Positions 5,606-11,519 of a stretch of 11,519 bases of DNA are shown here, piece after piece (within the stretch, counting starts at the first letter, position 1; every line of letters starts with the position of its first letter). The position numbers and the translations under genes are program-made. The notes below the pieces were generated by a model that saw only the letters and a program-made list of their open reading frames with translations, was not told the origin of the DNA and made no database searches. This DNA is from JABWAJ01 sp046153985 (GTDB lineage Bacteria > Bacteroidota > Bacteroidia > Chitinophagales > Saprospiraceae). The stretch lies in NCBI GenBank assembly GCA_046153985.1, contig JBJXFD010000354.1, positions 1 through 11,519 of the forward strand, in the 5' to 3' direction.

Positions 5606-7732
5606 TTATCTGATTCCGACAACCAACTTTCCGCTGCTCAGGCGCCGGCCATTAGCCGTGACTGTAAAGTAGTACAGTCCGGCAGCCGACAAAGTGAGGT
5701 CAAGCGCTGCTTCTCCGTTGAGGAGGAGCAGTTGCTGAAGCAAAGCGCCGGTGGGGTGGTATAACTGGAACTGCGCGGCCTGCCCTTCCAATCCTTCCAC
5801 CCGGATCAGACCGGATGTGTACATGGGATTGGGCAGGATGCAGGTGCGGTACGCCGGTGGGGTGGCCGGGGTTTCGGTTTGCACCATGACAAAAGGCGTG
5901 CCGATGACCTGCCGGACGGCGTTCGTGATCACCGGCTCGTTGAAATCAAAATAAATGGCTGCATCGTTGCGGATTTCCGTTCCTGCCTCCAGGTCGGGCT
6001 GTTGTTTCACCCGGAACTTGACAAAACCCTGCGAAGCCGCAACGTTCACATTGCTGTCGGGCAAAAGGATGTCGTTAAAACTAAATTTCAGGATATTTCC
6101 CTCCAGCAGGGTAAACGTATAGGCGTGGCTGGCCGCTCCGGGGCGAATAGAGGCGATGTCCAAATGTTCAGAAAGGGTGTCGAGCACCACCACGGTAAAG
6201 GCGGTGTCGGTGCCGGTGTTTTGAAAACGGATCAGGTATTCCAGGTCCGTATTGGCAGAAATGAGGTGATCCTCCAGGGCTCCACGCGGGAACGCCTGTT
6301 TGTCGTTGGGGTCGTAGCTGCCAGTGTTTTGGCGACAATCTATATCAATTTGGGGCGCCGGGTCATCCTGCGGGAACTGGGTCACAAACCCCAGACTGAT
6401 GGCGCCATCCGGATTCAGGCCGCAGCCCTCCACCGAAGCGCTGGGCAAAACGCTGAAGGGATGTCCCGGCACCTGGGGCAATTCCACCCGGTACGTAGCG
6501 CCATTGGCAACAAAGCTCAGTTGCTGCGATTGGCCGCTGTTCAGTTGGATGTCGCCCGACAGGAACATAATCACGTCTTCCACCACATAGTATTGAACCG
6601 GCGAGGTCATGTCTGTCGCGCCGGTATTGGTGATGGTAAAAATCACATCCCCATCCACGCAGGCGCCGTCCACTGCAATTTCTGCCCCCGTATACGACGG
6701 AATGCAATCGCTTACCGGAAATATCCGGGCCGCGGTGCAGTGGGTTTGCCCCAACACGGCATGGCAACCGACCACAAAGTTGAGGTAGAAAGTCCCGCAA
6801 AAGCCGGGCGGCACGTCTCCCAGACTGAAGGTATAGGTATTGCCGCTGACCGATGTCCAGGGAAGGGTGCTGTTGGTCGGTGACAGGAATGGGTCAAGTT
6901 CAACCTCTATCGTTGCATTTTCAGCGGTTTCCGCTCCGTAATTGCAGTAATTTACGGCGTAATTACTGTTGAAGCAGCGCCGCAGGCTCGGGGTTGCAAG
7001 GTCCACCTCCAATTGATGACAACCAGGGATTAAATTCACGGCAAAGTCGTGCAAAAAAGTGGTCTGGCTGTCGAAATACCCAACCGGGACGGGCGAAAAG
7101 GAGGGGCAGTTTCCGGCATTATTGGCCAGGTTCCCCAAGCGCACCTCGATGCTGGTGGCGGCTTCGATCACTACTTCACTCATTTCCAGCGCGTACTGCC
7201 CGTTGGCGTCGGTCAGGCCCTGCACCCGCCGGGTTCCCGAAGCCGTTATGGCCACGGCCTCAACAGGTAGTCCGGCAAGCGCCGGTTCATTGCCGTCCTG
7301 CATGCAATTCCCGTTGCCATCGGCAAAAAGCAGCCCCTCAAAGTTTTTGTTTTCACTATCCGGGCTGGTAACTAAGATGCTCGTCCAGCAAAAAACCCAG
7401 TTTTCGGATTCGTCTCCTGCCCAGGCTAAGATGGTGTACAAGCCAGGCGTCGTAAAAGTCAACGTACTGTCTGCCGGCGGCACACCCGCGGAAGGATGCA
7501 GTTCCAGGCGTAGCCGTACATTTTCAGTGCAGTTGTCCATCACAGCCTCAACGACATCTTCTGTTGTGATCACGACCGTCATTGTTCCTGCGTCCAGCAC
7601 AGCGCTAATCTCAGCACTACAGGCCACAACTGGCGCAGTGACATCAGGGTTGCAAATAAGTTGGGCCGAAAGCGGGAAAACGGCTCCCGTCATCAGCCAA
7701 AAAATCAACACAATACCGTTTAAATTTTTCAT
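5606..7732 (-). CDS. T9SS-secreted multidomain surface protein
   Basis: A 708-residue protein from the ATG at 7732, which opens a good signal peptide (MKNLNGIVLIFWLMTGAVFP, cleavage after LSAQ at about 24). An ATG two codons upstream (7738) is an equal alternative. After the signal come a HYR/Ig-like beta domain (about 32-123), an SdrD B-like domain (about 131-190, with LLFADGNGNCMQDGNEPALAG and TDANGQYALEM), cysteine-rich DUF11-like beta domains (about 245-450), and the SYDPNDK motif (472-478). That motif introduces the conserved domain ending in AAIYFDFNEPVITNAV (about 590-606) that is frequent in T9SS cargo. The last ~75 residues (ILPNPMYTSGLIRV...SSGKLVVGIR) are a type A Por secretion sorting domain. 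Such proteins cross the outer membrane through the type IX system and are attached to the cell surface or released. No catalytic domain is visible, so an adhesin or structural role is likely. A terminator follows closely. Confidence 0.88.
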   Translation of the reverse strand: MKNLNGIVLIFWLMTGAVFPLSAQLICNPDVTAPVVACSAEISAVLDAGTMTVVITTEDVVEAVMDNCTENVRLRLELHPSAGVPPADSTLTFTTPGLYTILAWAGDESENWVFCWTSILVTSPDSENKNFEGLLFADGNGNCMQDGNEPALAGLPVEAVAITASGTRRVQGLTDANGQYALEMSEVVIEAATSIEVRLGNLANNAGNCPSFSPVPVGYFDSQTTFLHDFAVNLIPGCHQLEVDLATPSLRRCFNSNYAVNYCNYGAETAENATIEVELDPFLSPTNSTLPWTSVSGNTYTFSLGDVPPGFCGTFYLNFVVGCHAVLGQTHCTAARIFPVSDCIPSYTGAEIAVDGACVDGDVIFTITNTGATDMTSPVQYYVVEDVIMFLSGDIQLNSGQSQQLSFVANGATYRVELPQVPGHPFSVLPSASVEGCGLNPDGAISLGFVTQFPQDDPAPQIDIDCRQNTGSYDPNDKQAFPRGALEDHLISANTDLEYLIRFQNTGTDTAFTVVVLDTLSEHLDIASIRPGAASHAYTFTLLEGNILKFSFNDILLPDSNVNVAASQGFVKFRVKQQPDLEAGTEIRNDAAIYFDFNEPVITNAVRQVIGTPFVMVQTETPATPPAYRTCILPNPMYTSGLIRVEGLEGQAAQFQLYHPTGALLQQLLLLNGEAALDLTLSAAGLYYFTVTANGRRLSSGKLVVGIR

Positions 7733-7781
7733 GTCCATTGTTTTAAGAATTGAGCAAGTCCCATGGGATATAATTACGGTA

Positions 7782-7812
7782 CAAAAATGGGGACGCTGGA
7801 TGGCCAAAACAA
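7782..7812 (-). promoter_or_regulatory. Candidate promoter of the T9SS protein gene
   Basis: On the minus strand TTG (plus-strand 7810-7812), a 20-base spacer and CATTTTTG (plus-strand 7782-7789) resemble TTG-N20-TAnnTTTG with one mismatch in the -7 box. It lies 49 bases before the chosen start. Confidence 0.4.
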
Positions 7813-7928
7813 AAACAAATTTCTAAGTTTGTAGCTTTAAAATTAGTTTTTTACTTACATAAATATCAATCAATCAATTATTTATTTTTAAAATTGTAGT
7901 TTATTTAAAACCAAACCTATTTTAAGAA

Positions 7929-9326
7929 ATGAAAAAAAGCCGCCTGTTGGACGTCTTCCGGCAGTTAGACCGCCGCGATGTCCGGCTTTTTAGCAAATTT
8001 GTGCGTTCGGCCTACTTCAACCAGCAGGAAACGCTCGTGCGGCTGTGGGACTACTTAGTGGAGCACGCCGGCGCAGGAAATGGCCAATTGGAAAAGGCGG
8101 TTGCATTCAAAAAACTGTTTCCTGGAAAACCTTATAACGACCCGGCGATGCGCCTGATGATGAGCGATTTGTACCAGCTCATCGGGCAGTATATCGCCAG
8201 CCAGCAACTGCTTTCGGATCCAATAAAAATGAGTTGCCTGCAAGCTGCCGGCTGGCAGGAGCGCCAAAACGCCGTCCAGTTTGAACGCAGCCTGCTCCTT
8301 GCGGAAAAAACTGCGGAAAGCGCCACGCAGGAAAGCGCGGATTTGCATTGGGAAACTTTTAAGATTGGGTTAGAAAAATACATGTTTACGGCTCGCTCGG
8401 CGCCAGCGGTCAATTTCGACTTTTCTGCGCTGATCCACCACATTGACGCAGCTTACTTAGCGGCGCGGTTGCGACTGGCTTGTTTGGCTTTTACCCACAA
8501 AACCGTGTACGGGCTGGAATCCCAGTTCTATTTTCTGGATGAATTATTGGGCTACGCCAAACAGTCGGACCTCCTGCGCTCCCCGCTGGTCGGGGTGTAT
8601 TATCACTGTTATCTGAGTTTGCGCACCAGCGAACAAGCTGAACATTTCCAGGCGTTTAAAACCATCCTGATCGGTCAGGGAAAATCCTTTTCCGTACACG
8701 AATTGCGCGACCTCTACCTGTTTGCCATCAACTATTGCATCCGCAAAGTGAACGAAAACCAGCTCGATTTTTTCTTCCAGGTCATGGATTTGTACAAAGA
8801 AGGTTTGCAAACCGGCTCCCTGCTGGAAAACGGCCAGCTTTCGCGGTTTACCTACCACAACATCGTGGCTGCTGCCCTGCAAACCGGCGAATACACCTGG
8901 GCGGAGCAATTCATTCAGGCTTACAAAGCATTGCTTGCGAAAGCTTACCGCGAAAGCTCCTACAGTTTCAATTTAGCTCGACTGGCTTACCGCCAAAAGC
9001 AATACGATGTTGCGCTGCCCCTGCTCCAAAAGGCCAATTACCGCGATCTGCTGCTCAATCTGGCGGCTAAAACCCTCCTCCTGAAAATTTATTACGAACT
9101 TTCAGAACACGACCTGCTGCATGCCCACCTGACCGCCATGAAAACCTTCATCCGGCGAAAACGCGTAATCGGCTACCACCACGACAATTACCTGAAAATC
9201 GTCCGATTCACCGCCAAACTCCTGACGATCAATCGCTTTGACCGCGCCGAGCGCGCAGCCTTGCGCCAGGAAATTGAGCAGGATCTTACGCTGACCGAGC
9301 GGGAATGGTTGCTGGAGCAGTTGTAG
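7929..9326 (+). CDS. Helical-repeat protein of unknown function (Bacteroidota family)
   Basis: A 465-residue soluble protein without signal peptide or membrane segment. The opening MKKSRLLDVFRQLDRRDVRLFSKFVRSAYFNQQETLVRLWDYL matches, from memory, a widespread uncharacterised Bacteroidota family that begins 'MKKSKL...L...E...F..F..SP(Y/F)FN'. The chain is almost entirely amphipathic helices with TPR-like pairing, for example TYHNIVAAALQTGEYTWAEQFI (about 311-332) and SFNLARLAYRQKQYDVALPLL (about 347-367). It ends in REWLLEQL, a tail also typical of the family. No catalytic motif is visible, so a scaffold or protein-binding role is the most that can be said. The ATG at 7929 is well supported because the conserved N-terminus starts there. 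Upstream DNA is very AT-rich (ATCA and TTTA repeats); I find only a poor -7 match (TAAAATTG, 7889-7896). It is transcribed divergently from the T9SS gene. Confidence 0.8.
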   Translation: MKKSRLLDVFRQLDRRDVRLFSKFVRSAYFNQQETLVRLWDYLVEHAGAGNGQLEKAVAFKKLFPGKPYNDPAMRLMMSDLYQLIGQYIASQQLLSDPIKMSCLQAAGWQERQNAVQFERSLLLAEKTAESATQESADLHWETFKIGLEKYMFTARSAPAVNFDFSALIHHIDAAYLAARLRLACLAFTHKTVYGLESQFYFLDELLGYAKQSDLLRSPLVGVYYHCYLSLRTSEQAEHFQAFKTILIGQGKSFSVHELRDLYLFAINYCIRKVNENQLDFFFQVMDLYKEGLQTGSLLENGQLSRFTYHNIVAAALQTGEYTWAEQFIQAYKALLAKAYRESSYSFNLARLAYRQKQYDVALPLLQKANYRDLLLNLAAKTLLLKIYYELSEHDLLHAHLTAMKTFIRRKRVIGYHHDNYLKIVRFTAKLLTINRFDRAERAALRQEIEQDLTLTEREWLLEQL

Positions 9327-9334
9327 GGGGTGGA

Positions 9335-9390
9335 GGGTAGAGGGTAGAGGGAAGAAAGTAGAGGGAAGAAAGTAGAAAGTAGAAAGTAGG
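9335..9390. repeat. Heptanucleotide tandem array, 8 units
   Basis: Eight consecutive 7-bp units: GGGTAGA twice, then GGGAAGA, AAGTAGA, GGGAAGA, AAGTAGA, AAGTAGA and AAGTAGG. It begins nine bases after the TAG stop of the helical-repeat gene. One strand is all purine apart from the T in most units. It has the same period as the translated array at 11131-11197 but a different sequence. Confidence 0.9.
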
Positions 9391-9540
9391 AGGTATGAAC
9401 GACCAGGAAGGTAAAGATGTGTCAATTTGGCGATGTGAACGACCCTGCAAAGGTCAAACGTGAATAGCCCCCGATGCAATTGGGGGAAAAGTTGAAGTGG
9501 TGAGGTAGCGCACAACCACGAATGGGGTTGAATATTAGGG
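9391..9540. repeat. Hairpin-rich intergenic element ahead of the SIR2-like/NTPase operon
   Basis: This stretch is not coding in any convincing frame. It holds a GAACGACC direct repeat (9397-9404 and 9438-9445), a hairpin CCCCCGAT-GCA-ATTGGGGG (9468-9486, one G-T pair), and a weaker hairpin CAACC...GGTTG (9513-9530). From memory, 'CAACCCCGAATGGGGTTG' palindromes after such sequence are common dispersed repeats in Bacteroidota genomes. It could end the upstream transcript or be a mobile-repeat remnant. Confidence 0.5.
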
Positions 9541-9598
9541 CGTGACGGATTAACCTTCTATATTTTTTTGCATATTTGTGCATAAGAATCAACTACCC

Positions 9599-10735
9599 AT
9601 GCCAGAACCAAAACTAAACGACCCTCCAATGAATTGGGACGAGCTCGCCCAAAGCATCGCCGACGGCGAAGCTGTGCTGGTGCTCGGTCCCGACGCCATC
9701 CCGTTTTATCCGGCTCAGGGTGGCGGCGAATCGCGCAGCTTTAGTGACCTGTCGCGGGGGCGCATTCTGGAAGACCTCAACGGGCAAATCAGCCATTTTT
9801 ACCAGCGCGACAACCTCTACCAGTTCTCCGGGCGCGGCGCGAAGCACGAAGCCATGAAATGCGTGCGGGATGCCGCTTCCGACGCCAACTGGCTCGCTGA
9901 CAGCGAGTTGCTGCGGCAAATTGTGGCCATTCCGTTCCCCGTCGTTTTGTCTGTGAACCCCGACAAATGCCTCTGGCAGGCATTCGCGCAGCACTACCGC
10001 GAACCGCAATTCGACTATTTTACGGCCAAAGACAAACCCGCGCAGGTCGAAATTGCCTACCCAGACGGCCTGAACCGCCCGCTGATTTACAACCTCTGCG
10101 GCAGCGTGCTCGACAAACGCGACTCGGTTGTGCTGGATTATTTCGACCTGTTTGAAATGCTCAAAAACGTGTTGGCCGACCAAGGCATCCCTAAAGCGCT
10201 CACCGACAAACTCAAAGATTCTGACCGCTTCATCCTGCTCGGTTTTGAACTCGACCGCTGGTATTTTCAACTGTTTTTGCACTACCTCAACCGCTTAGAC
10301 GAGAACCCCTTCAACGACAACCCCAACCAAAATTTCCCCATCCTTAGCCGCGTCAGCGAAGACGCGCGGCAGTTTGTGATGAACCAGTTCAACATCCGCC
10401 ACATCGCTGCTTCCCGTGATGAATTCGACGCGCTCTACGCCGCCTGCGAACGCCGGGGCATCCTGCGCAAACTCAACGACCCGCGCTCGCCCGTCGAGAC
10501 CCAAATCCGGATGCTGACGGCGCAGGGCAAATACGAAGAGGCGTTTGATTTGCTGGAACAACACCTCGGCGCCACTGAAAAAAGCATCAACCTGCCGCAC
10601 CTGCGCGGGCGTTACACCGACTGGTTGCGCCAAAAAAACGAAGGCACCGCAGATAGCCGCGACCTGGCAACCGAACAAAACCGCATCCGCTACGCCCTGC
10701 TCACTTTTGCGAACCAAATCCCCCAGCAACCATGA
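9599..10735 (+). CDS. Divergent SIR2-like protein with C-terminal EAD11-like domain
   Basis: A 378-residue protein from the ATG at 9599. A GTG at 9578 would add seven residues, but it falls on a -7-like CATATTTG (9571-9578). Residues about 15-285 follow the SIR2-like order: VLVLGPDAIP (26-35) at the nucleotide-binding loop, VVLSVNPD (115-122) where the family has 'TTNxD', YNLCGSV (164-170) where it has 'xxLHG', DYFDLFEML (180-188), and FILLGFELDRWYFQLFL (211-227), like 'llfvGysl.D..f..ll'. The usual catalytic His is thus Cys by eye. SIR2-like effectors in antiphage systems bind or hydrolyse NAD+. Residues about 300-375 (QIRMLTAQGKYEEAFDLLEQ, then LRGRYTDWLR and EQNRIRYALLTF) match the EAD11 pattern, an effector-associated adaptor domain of NTP-dependent conflict systems. 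The gene overlaps the STAND NTPase by ATGA, implying a joint product. The SIR2-like call is solid in outline; activity is uncertain. Confidence 0.75.
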   Translation: MPEPKLNDPPMNWDELAQSIADGEAVLVLGPDAIPFYPAQGGGESRSFSDLSRGRILEDLNGQISHFYQRDNLYQFSGRGAKHEAMKCVRDAASDANWLADSELLRQIVAIPFPVVLSVNPDKCLWQAFAQHYREPQFDYFTAKDKPAQVEIAYPDGLNRPLIYNLCGSVLDKRDSVVLDYFDLFEMLKNVLADQGIPKALTDKLKDSDRFILLGFELDRWYFQLFLHYLNRLDENPFNDNPNQNFPILSRVSEDARQFVMNQFNIRHIAASRDEFDALYAACERRGILRKLNDPRSPVETQIRMLTAQGKYEEAFDLLEQHLGATEKSINLPHLRGRYTDWLRQKNEGTADSRDLATEQNRIRYALLTFANQIPQQP

Positions 10736-11519
10736 GCGCCGCGTCCAAAAAATACCGCTATCCGGGCATCAACTTCTTCGAGGAGGCGCAAAAAGACCGT
10801 TTTCATGGGCGCTCCAAAGAAAGCGAACAACTCTGCGCCCTGCTGGTGCAGGAAAAATTGACCGTGCTGTTCGGCAAATCGGGCTACGGCAAAACCTCCC
10901 TGCTCAACGCCGGGGTGCGCCCGCTGCTGCTCGAAAAAAGCAGTCGGGGCAAACGCCGTTACCTGCCCGTCTCCATCCGCTTCAACGCCTGGAACGGCGA
11001 AGAAACGCTGTTGGACAAATTCGCCCGGCAATTCGGCTCCGCTGCTGCAGAGGCCAACCTCCCGCCCGCCACACACGGCGTCGCGCTGCCCCCCACCCTC
11101 TGGGGAACCGTCCGCACTTTCCAATCCCGACCAATAACCAATAACCAATCCCCCAATAACCAGTATACTAATACACCAATAACCAATCCCCAATCCCCAG
11201 TTTTCGTCCTGCTCTTCGACCAGTTCGAGGAATTCTTCACCTACCCGCCGGAGCAGCAGCAGGATTTCAAAAACCAGTTGGCCGAGTTGCTCTACGCCGA
11301 TTACCCGTATTTTTTGGAGCAAAACGAAGCGACCCTGCACCCGGAGCAAATCGCCGCGCTGGCCGACCGCCTCGAAGTTCGGACGCTGTTTTCCATCCGC
11401 GCCGACCGCCTGCACGAACTCGACCGCCTGTCTGACCGGCTCTACGCCATCCTGCACAAGCGCATCGAACTGCACGCCCTCCCCCGCGCCGAAGCCGAAA
11501 AAGCCATCGTGCTGCCCGC
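10732..11519 (+). CDS. nSTAND1-type STAND NTPase (partial, 5' end)
   Basis: The first 262 codons of a gene that runs off the window. It begins YPGINFFEEAQKDRFHGR (9-26), the usual 'npf.GL..Feeed...FfGR' start of nSTAND1 proteins. Then come Walker A FGKSGYGKTSLL (47-58), Walker B VLLFDQFEEFFT (159-170), and the sensor-like FSIRADRLHELDRL (220-233), followed by the start of a winged-helix-adjacent region. STAND NTPases are nucleotide-driven switches that sense a trigger and oligomerise to activate effectors; C-terminal parts, often WD40, TPR or an enzyme domain, lie beyond the window. No effector domain precedes the NTPase, so the neighbouring SIR2-like/EAD11 protein is the likely output partner (inference). 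It starts within the stop of that gene (ATGA). Residues about 131-156 are encoded by a heptamer repeat array and look inserted; the frame is kept. Confidence 0.85.
   Translation, partial: MSAASKKYRYPGINFFEEAQKDRFHGRSKESEQLCALLVQEKLTVLFGKSGYGKTSLLNAGVRPLLLEKSSRGKRRYLPVSIRFNAWNGEETLLDKFARQFGSAAAEANLPPATHGVALPPTLWGTVRTFQSRPITNNQSPNNQYTNTPITNPQSPVFVLLFDQFEEFFTYPPEQQQDFKNQLAELLYADYPYFLEQNEATLHPEQIAALADRLEVRTLFSIRADRLHELDRLSDRLYAILHKRIELHALPRAEAEKAIVLP
11131..11197. repeat. Heptanucleotide repeat array translated inside the NTPase
   Basis: Units CCAATAA, CCAATAA, CCAATCC (11131-11151), an 8-base variant CCCAATAA, a degenerate segment (11160-11175), then CCAATAA, CCAATCC, CCAATCC (11176-11196). A possible first degenerate unit starts at 11121. 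The array is read in frame as a low-complexity stretch RPITNNQSPNNQYTNTPITN followed by PQSP, between Walker A and Walker B. Confidence 0.92.

Noticed and set aside
5879..6883. 334-codon plus-strand open frame opposite the T9SS protein gene
   Set aside because: The opposite strand carries a signal peptide, known domains and a sorting tail; this frame has no recognisable domain and no promoter.
9102..9515. 137-codon minus-strand open frame
   Set aside because: It is built from the complement of the heptamer array and the dispersed repeat, plus the antisense of a real gene end.
9614..10282. 222-codon minus-strand open frame
   Set aside because: Antisense to the SIR2-like gene, no family resemblance, and would break the ATGA-coupled operon logic.
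10690..11475. 261-codon minus-strand open frame at the right end
   Set aside because: It is antisense to the Walker A and B motifs of the NTPase and includes the translated complement of the heptamer array; a coding shadow.

Overview
The window reads as Bacteroidota DNA, most likely from the Saprospiria side of the phylum (Haliscomenobacter/Lewinella-like; this placement is inference). Two promoters match the Bacteroidota pattern TTG-N20-TAnnTTTG. Gene starts lack strong Shine-Dalgarno sequences. One protein has a signal peptide and a C-terminal type IX secretion (Por) sorting domain. Several genes belong to families I know mainly from Bacteroidota.

Layout. Bases 1-153 (+) hold the 3' end of a YwqK/MORN-repeat-like gene that stops inside a 16-bp x 7 tandem repeat. 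Next come a small XRE helix-turn-helix gene (281-829, -) with its own promoter, a cluster of three palindromes (954-1033), and a large SNF2-family helicase (1038-3950, -). Divergent from the helicase is a two-gene type II toxin-antitoxin module (4059-4567, +) with a near-ideal promoter. An AT-rich gene-poor stretch follows, then a small single-pass membrane protein resembling an anti-sigma factor (4867-5193, -). Bases 5194-5605 carry palindromes, a 27-bp inverted repeat and a terminator. After these lie a T9SS-secreted multidomain surface protein (5606-7732, -) and, divergently, a helical-repeat protein of unknown function (7929-9326, +).

The most interesting part is the right end. A two-gene operon (9599-10735 and 10732 to beyond 11519, +, ATGA overlap) encodes a divergent SIR2-like protein with a C-terminal domain resembling effector-associated domain 11 (EAD11), followed by a STAND NTPase of the nSTAND1 type. 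An NTPase sensor/switch coupled to an EAD-bearing SIR2-like effector fits the NTP-dependent biological conflict (defence) systems described by Aravind and colleagues in bacteria with complex lifestyles. The SIR2-like active site is degenerate. The NTPase carries an in-frame translated heptanucleotide repeat array between Walker A and Walker B.

The intergenic regions are unusually rich in short repeats: heptamer arrays, a 16-bp array, and several palindrome families. Homology calls are from memory of family motifs; no database search was possible.
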